This document shows positions 22,863 through 36,080 of a DNA stretch of 64,000 bases, piece by piece. Within the stretch, counting starts at the first letter, position 1; each line of letters begins with the position of its first letter. Both the position numbers and the translations under genes were made by a program. This DNA is from Aralia elata. Lineage: Eukaryota; Streptophyta; Magnoliopsida; Apiales; Araliaceae. Under the pieces are notes generated by a model. The model saw only the letters and a program-made list of their open reading frames with translations. It ran no database searches and was not told the origin of the DNA. The stretch is taken from assembly GCA_034770075.1 (NCBI GenBank), contig CM068378.1:45412508-45476507 (forward strand), in the 5' to 3' direction.

Positions 22863-23770
22863 CTATTACTCACATATAATTTTAATGTACGCATTATTAT
22901 TACATGCATTCCCACGACTAACCAAAATTGGATAATTATACATTTATATTATATATAAAAATTCTACTTCACTAATTATGAAGTTAGATTCATAATTAAA
23001 ATTGACACTTAAAATAGAACGAACCAATTATTTAAATGGCTCATATATTAAATATTCCTCCTTCCTTCCATAAATTGTTTTAAAACAATTTATTTAATAT
23101 ATATAAATATACATTTTATTCATTAACCAAATAACAAATTTGATTTTTAATTTTACTTGGCAAATTTATATTGCCATTACCAACACTACTTAATATAAGT
23201 TATTTCCTCATAAAATTAAATAATTTCTTATTTAATTATCACATTAACTATTAAGTTATTTTACAAACTTAATATTTCATCTACATGTAATATTTAATAA
23301 TTAACTGTTATCAGTTAATCCATTTTTTATCTCATTGTCATTTTTCAATTAAACCAATAAAATTAACGGTTTCACGCCTCATGCGAATAATCATATTTAA
23401 TTAATATTCGTTTGGCATAATATAATATATTAGGCCATTACATAAATATATTACATTTATTTGTAATATATTAAAATAATGAGTTTAATTAACTCCTTCA
23501 TGTTTATTAAAATAAAATACATACATTAATTCACTAATTTTAAATAAGTGAATTAATTACCTTGCTTATGAAATTTTAACTCATAACAAATCCATTGTCA
23601 TACAAGGCTTAATAATCAAATTATATTATTTCATAATATAATTTAAATTTAATCTCAATTAATATTGATTAATTAATTTCCTTCAACTTGATATCTTATT
23701 CTGAAATTAACTCAAGCTAACTAATTCAATAGTTTAATTAACTATTAACTATTAACTCTTTCGTTCCAAA

Positions 23771-23820
<50 letters not shown>

Positions 23821-23968
23821 GATATCATACTTATATATACACATTAAAATCGCCACATAAATATATATAATGCATATATACATGCATACAAACCCGACAC
23901 GTCTCATAATAAGAATTTTATTTATTAAATTCTTATCTTAATAGTTTTCGAAAATTCGGGTTATCACA
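22806..23968 (-). repeat. Element C 3' LTR, truncated
   Basis: 1.16 kb closely matching 28746-29920, differing by scattered substitutions and simple-repeat lengths. The minus-strand start TGTGATAACCCG is at 23968. The distal part that should end TGTAACGACC is missing. (TA)n lies at 22827-22862, and (TG)n(TA)n at about 23771-23820. Confidence 0.88.
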
Positions 23969-23981
23969 TTCTTCTCCGCTT
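23969..23981 (-). other. Polypurine tract of element C
   Basis: Minus strand AAGCGGAGAAGAA directly precedes the TGTGATAACC LTR start. Confidence 0.75.
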
Positions 23982-26240
23982 ATAAGGATTCCGTCCTCGG
24001 AATCACAAGCACCGAACATCCTTACTCGATCTACACTTATCCTCTTTCGAAATCTTGATAGCTTGAATCTTTTTAACGTATAGGTTTTATATTACCTATT
24101 TCATTTATTTCCTTAACTACTTCTTATAGATTTTATTTCATAACCTTCATTTAGACTCGATTATATTTCGAGTATTATTCTTTCTTTAATCCATCACTAT
24201 CCTTTTTTTACGAATCATTGTACGCCATAATTGTCATAGGTGTTTAATATCAGAAGTTATTAGTTACGTAAACTTCCGAGATATCACACTCATCCATTCT
24301 TCGAAGAATTTCGTACTCGAAATGTCAACTTACTTATTTCTATCTGTTCAATTCATCAACATAGATTTTATATTAATCTTTATTCACTGACCGGGTTCTA
24401 TAACCAGTTTTCTCTTCTAAGGATCTTTCGAAAATCATTATTTTTACGTATATTTTTCTATAAGAATTTCACTTCTTCAAATCAACTTTTATACTTTCTT
24501 TCTTCAAGAATGCATTTTAGAGTTTTCGTGTTCTACGGCTACTTCTTTCTAAGGAAAATCATCCTTCCCTCTTTTAGTTCTTCAAAATAATAGGAAGCTT
24601 CACAATTGTTCAATAATTGTGAAGTAGTTTGAATAACTACGAATTAAAAAGATTCCTTTTAATATTATGCTGAGGAGTCGTAGAGACTGTGAACCTTATC
24701 CTAGGTTAACAGGTATTTCTACCGTAACTTTTAACAGTCATAAGACTATGGACAAATCTCATCGTACGCCAGGTGATCAGCCTTTTGTACTCTACGTCGT
24801 GTACAACGTATTAACGCATAAGCGTAGTTCGGAACTATAGTCTCCAATAACATGTCTCCCATTACAAGGTTGGTTCACCTCAGCCTGAGTACAAAATTTC
24901 GCACCAAAATAATTTAGTTTGACATAAATTCTCAAATAACGCTTGAATTTCATATTTCAACATTCGTCTAGCCGAATCAAATAGCTTAGACTTATACCAA
25001 CAATTCAGACATCAATCGAAACATTTTAGCCAGCTCAACTGACAAACTTTTCTTTAAATAGTTCAAAATACTGAAAATCATTTTATGACTTTGTCATACA
25101 ACTTACCATAGTGGATTGACGATCCTATGATCACATCCAACACTAGGTTAGATTGCATTGATGACTCCGTCATTTGTCATTTTTGTACCATGTTCAATGA
25201 TGTAAATGACTATATAAAATACATTTTGATATTTTCAAATGATTTTTTTTTGTCTAGCCGAAACAATTAGCATAAATGTATGAACAACAACACTTTTTAA
25301 AGGAATTTCAATAGTTCAACAATTGAACCAATGTTTTCGAAGGTACCAAAATGCAAATATACACACGATGTCAAGAAATTTCGAAATCTAGCATAGCTAG
25401 AAGATTTGGAATGTTTATATTTCCCCATCCACTTTAATTTTCCCTTCTTTATTATTTAATAATTCTATCTATTTCCATCACCACTACTGCTTACCACACT
25501 ATAATCTTAGTTTTCTTTTTACTCAATTCGAATTTTCTTAATTTTCATTTTGTCATTTACAACTTTTCCTAGGTTCCCCCCGTACTATTTCATAGTATCT
25601 TCTCTTTATAGCGTTAGGCTATAACTTTTCAATTATTACAGATAGTCTGTTATTTCACAATTCAATCTGATCATCTCGTGATCTTATTTTACAATCGTTT
25701 TGCATTACGATCTTCCTTATCCTATGATTGTTTCTTCCTACGATCTTTTTTTAATCACTTTATATTATGATTTTATTTACACTTCTGAACTTATATTTAT
25801 CATCATCTCTTTACATTTCTATGATTTGAGTCATGTGTCCCCTGATTCTCGCCATATAGCTCTTCGAGATTTTTCTTTGAACCTTTTTTAGATTATCTTA
25901 ACTCATTTTACATGAATTTCTGAATTCATTTATTATCAACTAAACTCGATTTGAGTTTATTTTTATCATTTCCACCTTATACACACCGTCTATTTACCAT
26001 CATCATTTTTATTTTATCTTTCTTACTGGAGTCAGATAACTCCCGATTCTCATCTTTTTATAACTTTTCAAGATTTTTCTTTGAATCTTCTTGTTTATAT
26101 ATTAAATCCTCATTTATGAATTTTTCTAAGTTCAATTATTAAACTCCTTTCTAGTTTATTCTTATCATCTTTGTCATTTTCATCTTCCTTCTCTAAGATT
26201 ATAGTCAAAGGTACGCTTACCTAAGGTTTATAACCTATCA
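23982..26240 (-). other. Element C internal region, no coding capacity
   Basis: About 2.26 kb of AT-rich DNA with only short chance frames (the longest about 63 codons, Phe/Ser/Tyr-rich, no known motif). A small GC-balanced piece at 24680-24900 resembles the inner LTR segment of the chromovirus family (AGGTGATCAGCC, GTACGCC). I see no gag, protease or RT signature, consistent with a LARD-type element. Confidence 0.65.
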
Positions 26241-26252
26241 GCTCTGATACCA
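26241..26252 (-). other. Primer binding site of element C (tRNA-iMet)
   Basis: Minus strand TGGTATCAGAGC, two bases inside the LTR end TCGTTACA. Perfect match to the plant initiator-Met site. Confidence 0.9.
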
Positions 26253-26254
26253 AC

Positions 26255-29200
26255 TGTAACGACCCCAAAATCAGGACAATTTCCACTCCTGACTTTAGTC
26301 ATTAATAATTAATCACATTCTAACTTTTCATCATTAATCAATGATATAATTAATAAAATTGCGGATAAATTTAAACTTTTTATAACTTTCTTTCATACCT
26401 TGAATTTTCATCACAATTTAACTTTATTCTTACTGTATATAACATTCGATACCAATATAGATATTATAATTCGGTTATTTAAAACTTTACAATTCATCGG
26501 TTCCAAAATCGTAACCTTTACAAATCGTTATGATTCGTTTCAACATCTCTTCCGAATATAAAGATTCAACCTTTGATATCATATTCATTCCTTTATACGT
26601 TTTCTTTTAAACCCAACAAGCGAAAAGAATTATACAATTAACTAGATTTTTAAAACGATAACTAAATTCTCGATACAACAACCCATATATTTATCATATA
26701 TTATCAATTCAAAACGAATGAATTTTATTCGATATCACACAAGTTTGATATAACTTGGTTCAATTCAATATAAATTCAACTAGTTAAACAATAATTTTTG
26801 TCTTTACAAATATACTTCAAATCTATATCGCTGATATCACCTGATTGTTCAACTTTTATCTGCAAATGAAATATTTACAAGAATGAGCGCGACGGCTCAA
26901 CAAGCTTAACAGATAACACATAACACACAATTTGCATTTTGTACTTGGCTAACAATTATCATATCTCGTATTGTAAAATATGCTTTCTAATCTCCATGCA
27001 TCGCATTTATGTCATATGTCATGATTCATGATGTTTAATATTACACCTGCCTCATATCATCAAGTAAATTATCGTTCATATTTCATCATGCTTAATCTTG
27101 ATTATGCCTTGTTGTTAATACACTCATCACTCTTTAACATATCACACATTGAATTGAGTTTCCATAACTTAATTAATTTCGATCATACTTTGACCTTAAC
27201 AAAGATATATGACATTGTAACACGAATACACATATAATCATACTTCCAAAAACTTCATATCATATGGATTACTTTGCACATAAACACTAAAAAGTTTACA
27301 CATAACAAATATATCTGAAAAACTTGCCTTTGATGATACCATGCTACCGGTTCAATATGTTTTCGCGTACTCGAAGCGTTATTATCTTGTATGGCACCTA
27401 TATAACATACATAAAGTTATTATATAGCTTAATGTACGCATTTTTCATGAACTTGACTTAAACTCGCATTTCCTAAGCTCAATATCTAAATCTTAATTTT
27501 ATTTAATACATTAAATTTATCAACAATATTATAGTTTAAATATATATAAGGTATTAACTTTTATTAATTTTTAATACTTTATTTGCATCGCGTCTCAAAT
27601 CGAATCAAAACGAAATGCGAACGCCGACGCACCGCAGCGCAGCGAGCAGCTAGTGTCCGCGTGCGGCTGCTGCTGTAGTTTTGCTAATCAGGCAGCCCAC
27701 TTCACAATTTTATATCTCAATATCTACATATTCGATTGGTACCAAATTTTAATATGTTATACTTGGAACTACAGACTATTTTATAAAAACATAACCCTGC
27801 CCAAAAGAGTACTTTAAGCTATGTTTGCAAGGGCTTGAAACTGCCCTGTCACAACAGATTTTAGTTGTATCCAACTTGTTCAATTCTCATAACTTTGCTT
27901 TTAAACTCTTTCTAATTCAGCTAAGCCACTTGATTTACATCATATAATACATATATATATATATATATGTCATCTTGCTTACAACATGGAGTAATTCTCC
28001 ATTTTAAGCTTGACAACCTCTTAGAGGCATTCTATCGAGCATACTATGTGCACCATTTTTAAAAACAGGCTTCACAAGTGTTTACATGTGGGTCTAGCCC
28101 AAAAATTTTACCTTTATCACTCCACACAACCTACATAACACTTCCTCCTTACTAACTTATAACCCAAACACAACAACAATGATACACAAGCATTAATTAT
28201 TTTTTTTTTCTAAAAAAAAATAGTTAAGAACATAAATCTTACCTTGCACCAAATATAATTTGCTGAAATTTTAGCTTTAGTAATCAGTTTATGAACTCCC
28301 TTTTACTGCTGCTGTACAAATTTCCTTCCCAATTCAGATCACTATTTTAATTCTCTGCCGAACCTACTAGGTTTTAGCCGAAATTTGGTGAGCCTTTGGG
28401 TGTTTTGAAATGTGACAGGTAGAAAAAGAAGGAGGAATGGAACAGATAGAAGTTAGATATGCTTGGTAATTTAGAGAGGAAAAGAAATGGAATGGGACGG
28501 ATTAAGGGAGCAGGCTGTATTATTTTCTGGCTTCCTTTATTAGTTAATGCCTTTGCTTAGTCATATTATGTTAAGCTAATAAACTGCCACCTCATGCTTA
28601 GCTAGTGACTCAGGTCTCTATTATTTTAATTCTCAACATATTAGTTCATAACTTAGCATATTCCTGCTATACATACTTATAATATCTTACCTTACGTGTT
28701 TTACTTTTCTATTACATATGTATAAAATACATATATCCTTGAATACATATAATATATCACATCCAATATATATATATATATATATTACTATTACTCACAT
28801 ATAATTTTAATGTACGCATTATTATTACATGCATTCCCACGATTAACCAAAATTGGATAATTATGCATTTATATTATATATAAAAATTCTACTTCACTAA
28901 TTATGAAGTTAGATTCATAATTAAAATTGACACTTAAACTAGAACGAACCAATTATTTAAATGGCTCATATATTAAATATTCCTCCTTCCTTGCATAAAT
29001 TGTTTTAAAACAATTTATTTAGTATATATAAATATACATTTTATTCATTAACCAAATAACAAATTTGATTTTTAATTTTACTTGGCAAATTTATATTGCC
29101 ATTACCAACACTACTTAATATAAGTTATTTCCTCATATAATTAAATAATTTCTTATTTAATTATCACATTAACTATTAAGTTATTTTACAAACTTAATAT

Positions 29201-29920
29201 TTCATCTACATGTAATATTTAATAATTAACAATTATCAGTTAATCCATTTTTTTATCTCATTGTCATTTTTCAATTAAACCAATAAAATTAACGGTTTCA
29301 CGCCTCATGCGAATAATCATATTTAATTAATATTCGTTTGGCATAATATAATATATTAGGTCATTACATAAATATATTATATTTATTTGTAATATATTAA
29401 AATAATGATTTTAATTAACTCCTTCATGTTTATTAAAATAAAATACATACATTAATTCACTAATTTTAAATAAGTGAATTAATTACCTTGCTTATGAAAT
29501 TTTAACTCATAACAATCCATTGTCATACAAGGCTTAATAATCAAATTATATTATTTCACAATATAATTTAAATTTAATCTCAATTAATATTGATTAATTA
29601 ATTTCCTTCAACTCGATATCTTATTCTGAAATTAACTCAAGCTAACTAATTCAATAGTTTAATTAACTATTAACTCTTTCGTTCCAAATGTGTGTTTGTG
29701 TGTGTGTGTATATATATATATGTATATATATTTATATATATATATATATATATATATCTATATATATATATAGATATCATACTTATATATACACATTAAA
29801 ATCGCCACATAAATATATATAATGCATATATACATGCATACAAACCCGACACGTCTCATAATAAGAATTTTCTTTATTAAATTCTTCTCTTAATAGTTTC
29901 TGAAAATTCGGGTTATCACA
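26255..29920 (-). repeat. Element C 5' LTR
   Basis: 3,666 bp. Minus strand starts TGTGATAACCCGAA at 29920 and ends GGGGTCGTTACA at 26255. Mostly AT-rich, with one GC-rich island at about 27595-27685 and simple repeats at 27950-27970, 28767-28787 and 29690-29772. No coding frame is supported. ACCAT at 29921-29925 would be the right target duplication, but the left copy is lost. Confidence 0.85.
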
Positions 29921-30556
29921 ACCATATGCATCAATAAATAACATTCATCTCATGAATAAGAAAACTATTCCATATATGCATTGGTATAATTTAATGTGCA
30001 ATTAAAAGTTAATAGAAATCTAATTTTGAAACAAAACTAAACTCCTTTATTTTAATCAAAATTTAAAACATAATAAACTTCTTTATTTTATTTTATCCAA
30101 TTTTGAATCAAAATAAACTCTTTTATTTTTAATCAAATTCCAAATCAAAATAAACTCCTTTATTTAATTAACATGGAATCCAATTTCAAGTTCAAAATAA
30201 ACTCTTTTATTTTAACTTAAAATTGCTGGAAAAATAAAATATGTTGAATCATATTCCTTATCAAAATAAACATCTTTATTTTTTTAGGAAACATAGAATC
30301 ATATTCCATATGTGAATAAACTCCTTTATTCTAGGAAACATGGAATCCTATTCCAAAACAGAATAAACTCATTTATTCTACTTAACGTGGAATCTAATTC
30401 CAAGTTAAAATAAAACTTTTAATTTTAATAATATTCCAATGCAAAATAAACCTTTTATCTTAATTTCAAAATCTGCAGACCGGCGTGGCCGCACTCCAAA
30501 ATGAACTAGGAGCGCCGCGGCTGTGCTGCCCCCTCAAAAACGATTTCTGGGTTCGG

Positions 30557-30600
30557 GTGCGGCCGCGCTCCAAAATGAATTGGGAGCGTCGCGGCCGCAC
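30557..30600. other. Perfect 11-bp-arm stem-loop in the G leader
   Basis: Arms GTGCGGCCGCG (30557-30567) and CGCGGCCGCAC (30590-30600) are perfect reverse complements, with an inner CTCC/GGAG extension around AAAATGAATT. A diverged copy of the same unit lies about 75 bp upstream at 30484-30522. It would be a stable RNA hairpin just inside the primer site; a dimerisation or packaging role is inference only. Confidence 0.65.
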
Positions 30601-30698
30601 TGCGGAGCAGACTCCGAAATTTTTTTATGCTGCCCAGAAAAGTGATCCAATCGCATACCCATATGGAATCATCATAATCGATAATTAGCACAAGGTTT

Positions 30699-30712
30699 GG
30701 CTCTAATACCAC
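30699..30712 (-). other. Primer binding site of Copia G (tRNA-iMet)
   Basis: Minus strand GTGGTATTAGAGCC next to the LTR end CTAACA. Matches the initiator-Met primer site with one C-to-T change. Confidence 0.85.
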
Positions 30713-31036
30713 TGTTAGATTTGTATATTACGCGAACATGCAATCAAATTACATAAATAAAGCGAAAGCGCGATAAAAAACAGATTTTAAAATTTTCTTA
30801 CAAACCATCACCATGATAATCCTTGTGCTCAATTATCAATTAAACGAAAGAGATAGAGAATTAGATTCACACCCTTGTAGATCAAAGCTTTCTTGGGTAC
30901 AAGTTCAACTCCAAAATACTTCGCATTCTCCTTGAAATTCACCAATTAGATTCCTTCCTTTGATCAACGTTAGCCACCCAAGTGTTTGGCCTCTAGAGGT
31001 GATCCACCAAGGAATAATATGTATTCAAGAAGATGG
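30713..31036 (-). repeat. Copia G 5' LTR fragment
   Basis: 324 bp of LTR end, aligning with 31037 onward (the D LTR) with clear divergence. It stops where the D LTR begins, so D inserted into G's LTR. GATGG at 31032-31036 is the candidate D target duplication; the partner copy would lie beyond the window. Confidence 0.82.
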
Positions 31037-32854
31037 TGTTAGGTTTGTATATAACGAAAGCATGCAATCAAATTACATAAATAGGATGGAAGCGCGATAA
31101 AACGGATTTTAAAATTTTAATACAAACCATCACCATGATTTATCCTTGTGTTCAATTATCAATTAAATGAAAGAGAAAGAGAATAAGAATTATACCCTCG
31201 TAGATCAAAGCTTCCTCGGGTACAAGTTCAACTCCTAGTCCTTCGTGTTCTCCTCGAATTCCACCGATGAGATTCCTTCCTTTAATCAACGTTAGCCACC
31301 CAAGTGTTTGGCCTCTAGAGGTGATCCACCAAGGAAGAATAGGTATTCAAGAAGTTGGGTGTTGGCAAAACCCTAGTTTCTATCTCTATAGAAATTATAA
31401 GTACTCTCCACAATCTAATGCAAGAGTGTGTAACCCTAATTTATGATAAGACTTCTCTTATTTATAGATGTAGGAATAACCCTTCCCTAAACTATTTAGG
31501 ATTATGGTTTCTGTTATAATTAAACTCCTTTAATTAATTATGCTCCTAATTTAATTAGAAATTTATGAGAGAGTACTTCTATTAATTAATTTCCAATCCC
31601 TATTAGGAATTAAATAATAGTAATAGTAATAATAATAATAATAAGACTCCTCTTATTAATTTATATTTAATATTTCCAAAATATTAAATAATAAATATTA
31701 AGCTATTTAATTTATTCTATCTCCATAGACTAAATTAAATACACTTAACTTATTATTACAATTATGCCATTTACTTCTTAAATAAATATTTTTTCTTTTG
31801 CGGTGTGACCCTTTAGGTTCTCCATATTAAACCGGTTGTGAATAAATCAATTAGAACATTTCTAATTATATATAAATAAATAAATTAAACTATTTAATTC
31901 ATTTAAATAAATAATATTTATTCTACAATAAGGGTAAGCCCCCTTAGCGATCAACGACTTTTCAGATAATATAGATTTCAACATTAATCACAAAAGAACC
32001 TTTCAGTGCATAGTTACCGTACAATTCAATCCTTCTACCATACAATGTCCCAATTAAATATAAGACATGGATTTACTATCAAGTCTTATTTTATTTAATT
32101 ATATGTATTTCGATTCCTAAATGCACAACTCTAAATAATGCAAATTAGAAACTCCTTTCTAATTTCATTCTGCCTTGGCCAAGGACTACTGAATTATCAT
32201 TTATCGAATCACATAGGACATTCATATCTTTTACTAAACGTGGTAGATTCTTTGTTGATCATTCACCTATCTCCATGTACAACTTATTATCATACCCTTT
32301 AATATAACCTAAAGGTCTTAAATGACATTTCAAAGTATAACTCATTAGACACAAGATACTATGATGATCTCAAGTCTAAGGATCACTTGTACTACTATCA
32401 CTAGAGGAATTCCTATTGACAGACGAGTAAAACTCCATTAGGTATTCCTTAGCGAGCCACGTTCAGTGAACTTATTCTCCAATAAGCACCTACATACTTG
32501 CTTTAGTGTCTCCACACAAATAATTATGAGATCAATCATCCTCTTCCTAAGAGCAAGCAACGTATGTACTAATCTATCCGGATTCACTAGTCCCCTCTTA
32601 TAGTAATCCAACGATTAGGAACGATTTTAGTTTGTGAGCTATCTAGAATTTTGATCTCATTAACATGATCACCATCATGATTCTAAAAGTATTGTTCAAA
32701 ACTATGGGTTTATCACATTTAATATAACAACACTATGTAGATAATGTAGAATGCCTTTTAAGAAAATCAATTCTTCTATTAATAAATGAATAAGATTACA
32801 AAGTATATGCTACATCATATCAAATATGATTGGCTTGTGTGCATACTACTTTCA
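31037..32854 (-). repeat. Copia D 3' LTR
   Basis: 1,818-bp LTR. Minus strand starts TGAAAGTAGTATGC at 32854 and ends CCTAACA at 31037. It is homologous to the LTRs of E at 55353-57223 (shared GGTGTGACCCTTTAGGTTC and CGTTCAGTGAACTTATTCTCC segments) and directly follows D's polypurine tract. It holds no supported gene. Confidence 0.88.
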
Positions 32855-32869
32855 ATCTCCCACTTGCAC
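32855..32869 (-). other. Polypurine tract of Copia D
   Basis: Minus strand GTGCAAGTGGGAGAT, directly before the LTR start TGAAAG. The identical tract is used by E at 57224-57238. Confidence 0.85.
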
Positions 32870-32872
32870 TAA

Positions 32873-33889
32873 AGTCAATCGCCATGGTATCGAATACCCA
32901 TCTTCTCTAAGTGACGATCAAACTGCTATTGTTTTAAAGCTTTAGTAAATGGATCTGCAATGTTGTCTTGAGAGTCCACACGCTCTAGGGTGACATCTCC
33001 TCTTTCAATGATCTCTCTAATCAAATGAAACCGCCGCAACACGTGTTTGGATTTCTGATGAGACCTAGGTTCCTTAGCCTGCGCAACAGCTCCGGTGTTG
33101 TCACAGAATAAAGGTACGGCTCCTCTAACGCTAGGAACCACTCCAAGTTCAGTTATGAACTTCATCCAAACAGCTTCCTTTGCAGCTTCACTTGTAGCTA
33201 TGTACTCTGCCTCTGTCACTGAATTAGCAACTGTTTGCTGCTTGGAACTTTTCCAACTAACTGTGCCACCGTTTAAGGTAAACACATACCCTGAAACGGA
33301 TTTACTGTCATCTTGGTCCGTTTGAAAACTTGAGTCTTCATAGCCCTCTAGTTTCAATTCAGACCCACAATAGACAAGAAATACATCTTTAGTTCTTCTC
33401 AAGTACTTTAGGATGTTTTTCACTGCCTTCCAATGCTCTTCTCCTAGATTCGACTGATATCTGCTTGTTACACTAAGTGCATGAGCGACATCTGGTCTAG
33501 TACATATCATATCGTATATGATAGATCCTGTTGCTGAACCATAAGGAATCTTACTCATACGGTCTCTCTCCTCAGGTGTCTTTGGGGCCTGTTTCTTGGA
33601 GAGATGTATTCCATGGCTCATCGGTATGAGACCTCTCTTGGAATCTTCCATGCTAATCTTCTTTAGCATCGAGTCAATGTACTTTTCTTGGGTTAAGCCA
33701 AGCATCCTTTTCGATCTATCTCTATAGATCTTTATCCCCAAAATATAGGATGCCTCACCCAAGTCCTTCATAGAGAAGTGTTTAGATAATCAAATTTTGA
33801 TCGACTGTAACATAGGAACATCATTCCCTATCAGTAATATATCATCAACATATAATACAAGGAATGAAACAGCGCTCCCACTAACCTTC
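32873..33889 (-). pseudogene. Copia D pol 3' piece: RT end and RNase H, broken
   Basis: Holds the RT catalytic end (LYVDDILLIGND at about 33812-33850), the connection region (SMKDLGEASYILGIKIYRDRS) and Ty1/Copia RNase H (GYEDSSFQTD, SGYVFTLNGG, EAEYIA, DNTGAVAQAKEPRSHQKSKH). It joins the piece at 51808 that lies beyond element F. Lesions against E are TGA at 33790-33792 in place of Trp, TAG at 32926-32928, and a last Trp turned to TGA near 32876. The protein is closest by eye to Angela/BARE-type Copia elements. It cannot make a working polyprotein. Confidence 0.88.
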
Positions 33890-33894
33890 TTGTA
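33890..33894. repeat. Target-site duplication of element F, left copy
   Basis: TTGTA, repeated exactly at 51803-51807. The Copia D sequence reads through when F and one copy are removed. Confidence 0.92.
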
Positions 33895-35915
33895 TGTCGA
33901 CGCCGGTTTTTCTCGCCTCTTCCGATTTCTCCTTTTACCTTTTGATTGATGATTTTTTGGGGAAAAGGTCTGCATTAATGTCGACGGGGTTTTGAAAGAT
34001 CACCTTTTTTATGATGAGCCAATTAACTAGAGTCGCCAGTTGGTATATTTGAAATGGATGTACCAACTCATCCGAGTTTTCGTTTTTTATAAATCGCTGG
34101 CTCATATGTGACTCCGAATTAATTGGTCTGCAAATCGAGATTCATAGAGTTCGGGGGCTTGCTTAAGTGAGGGGAAGGTGTTAGGCACCCCTCGACTTCC
34201 GTGAAACACGGTTACCACAATCTTGATGCTTTCCTATCCTTTAATTCATGAAATGTGTGTGTATGCGCGCGCGTGTGTGTGTGTACCTATGTGAATGTTA
34301 TGGTGAGTTTGTATGAAAGAATCATTTGGATTTTTAGGGAAAGTCGTGCTTTAATTTGAGAACGCTTCGGAATGTCTTTTCGGTATACACGAGAAAGCTT
34401 TACGAAAAAAAGGTTTGATTTTAATTGTCAAAACTAGGAGATTTTCATTAGGTGTCGTTTTGGCAAAAATAAGAGTTTATTAAACCTTAGCCAAAATAGG
34501 AATCGAGATTTATACGTTGCTTTCATAAATGATGGGCAATTTCTAGGATCTCTTTCGCCCTATGTATCAAGGTTTAATAAAACGTTTAGTTCTTTTTATA
34601 AAAAAAACCATTTTTTGTGACATTTGAAAACAACTTCTCTTTAGCTTTCTCGTAGAATAGGAATCGACTTTCGTTAGCATTTCCAATTTTTAGCCTCGTG
34701 ATGCTAATATCCTACTTTGATTGATTTTAGAAAAACCTTTATTGTTTTGGCCTTGAAATCTTTTGTTTGGTGTTGCAAATCAAATTAAATATCAAAACGC
34801 GTAGGGGCTACTTACGGGCATGTAAGCCATCAAAATACCTCGAACGCCAATAATCACATATTTTCACTACTACGGGGCCTTAAACCCGATTCTCGCCTTG
34901 GAGTCGTTTTAAAGCTCGACGGTTACATGATACAAAAATGAGCACCTTGAATCTATTACATACATCAAAACGTCCATCCTCGGATTTGGACCACGGGGTC
35001 GCGTTCCTAGGCTCACACCCGATATTGCTACATACCCATAAAATGAATACTACAAAACTAATCAACACGGATTTGCCTAATACACCATAATATCTGAAAA
35101 TGACAATCTAAATAAATTACACCCAATGAATCATCATAAACAAGCTAGAAATTTCATTAACTGGATATCCTCGGGTTATTAGGAAGAATTTTGTTCCGAT
35201 AGAACCCTCACTAATAATCCCTAATCCATGATTGTCCAACAAGATACATGAAGATTACATTTAATTTAACCAAACAATATGATATAAATTGCTAGAACAA
35301 AGAGAAATTTTACCTTGCAAATGATCTCAAATGGATGTAAACTTGTATTTTTGAAATAGGATTAGAAGGATGTTTGATACAACAAAAATCAACAGAGTAT
35401 AAATCTTCTCTTTTTTCTCTCTTTTCTTCCTATTTTGTTGCAAAACTTGCTCCTTTTCCTCTCTATTTCCGTGTTCTTGCTGCTGCAAAATTCTTCTTCT
35501 TTTCCCAAATTTCTGAACTCTTCAACCTCCTGTATGCTGCAACGAAACTGAGCTAAAATAGGCTGGCTGGCCGCCTGCCTTCCACTCACCTGATTTCGAG
35601 TTCCGTGTTTTCAAAAGGCGCACTATTTGGCCGCAGATCAATCCGCGGCTGGACGGTTTGACTTTCTCGATTTTCGTACCACGCCTCTATTTTTGTGCCG
35701 TAACGTCAGTTTTCGCTGACAGGCTTGTACTTTGCAGTCCGGGAATTGCCGGGAGACGTGCCACCTCATTCAAGAATGCCCGTTTCGGATAGCCTTATTG
35801 TCACGTCAGCTTTGGTCGTCAATCATCGTGGTGGAACGCAAAATGGAACGCAAAATTGCCGATTTTGCCCTCCTGTCACGGTTAGTATATGGAACGCAAA
35901 ATTTGGGTGTCTACA
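33895..35915 (-). repeat. Element F 3' LTR
   Basis: 2,021 bp, nearly identical to 49736-51802. Minus strand starts TGTAGACACCC at 35915 and ends GGCGTCGACA at 33895. It contains a purine/pyrimidine microsatellite (GTGTGTATGCGCGCG, 34254-34284) and the conserved block AGGTGTTAGGCACCCC near 34170. Small frames on either strand are not supported as genes. Confidence 0.93.
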
Positions 35916-35931
35916 GCTGCCCCTCTTTATC
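35916..35931 (-). other. Polypurine tract of element F
   Basis: Minus strand GATAAAGAGGGGCAGC directly precedes the 3' LTR start TGTAGACA. Confidence 0.88.
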
Positions 35932-36080
35932 ATGTTTATACAATGTTTAAATGAAATGAACAGGATAAAGAATAGACATTCGATGCATGAATGACAGTGC
36001 ACAAGGATGACAATACATGCGTGATGCAACATATATGACATAAGATGCAATGTATGCAAAATATCCGTAAAAGGGTGTCA
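35932..36080. other. Element F 3' region before the tandem array
   Basis: About 150 bp of AT-rich sequence with repeated ATGCA and TGACA words between the polypurine tract and the tandem array. Non-coding. Confidence 0.5.

Larger units (their letters stand above)
22806..29920 (-). mobile_element. Element C: non-coding LTR retrotransposon (LARD-like), minus strand
   Basis: A long right LTR (26255-29920), a 2.3 kb internal region and a partial left LTR (22806-23968) that matches 28746-29920. A polypurine tract at 23969-23981 and an initiator-Met primer site at 26241-26252 set the orientation as minus. No gag or pol motif is found in six frames of the internal region. The 3' junction (CTTATAAGGATTCCGTCCTCGGAAT) and the primer-site flank (ATAGGTTATAAACC) resemble those of the chromoviruses here, so C is probably a non-autonomous relative using chromovirus proteins in trans. 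The outer 2.5 kb of its left LTR is deleted. It is inserted in the leader of Copia element G. Confidence 0.8.
29921..30712 (-). mobile_element. Copia element G: 5' leader remnant
   Basis: The internal leader next to the 5' LTR of an Angela-like Copia copy, cut at 29920 by element C. It is homologous to the leader of E around 62300-62958. It contains about ten loosely spaced copies of AAATAAACTCCTTTATTTT-like sequence (30040-30450) and a GC-rich island (30477-30610) with a strong stem-loop. G's gag and pol are not in the window. Short frames across the GC island on both strands are chance. Confidence 0.75.

Noticed and set aside
25700..26142. Two 63-codon frames in the interior of element C
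   Set aside because: Phe/Ser/Tyr-rich, from AT-rich DNA, with no start context or homology. They look like chance.
30485..30712. Overlapping 67-68 codon frames on both strands in the GC island
   Set aside because: They span the primer site and stem-loop of the G leader; composition follows the GC-rich repeat.
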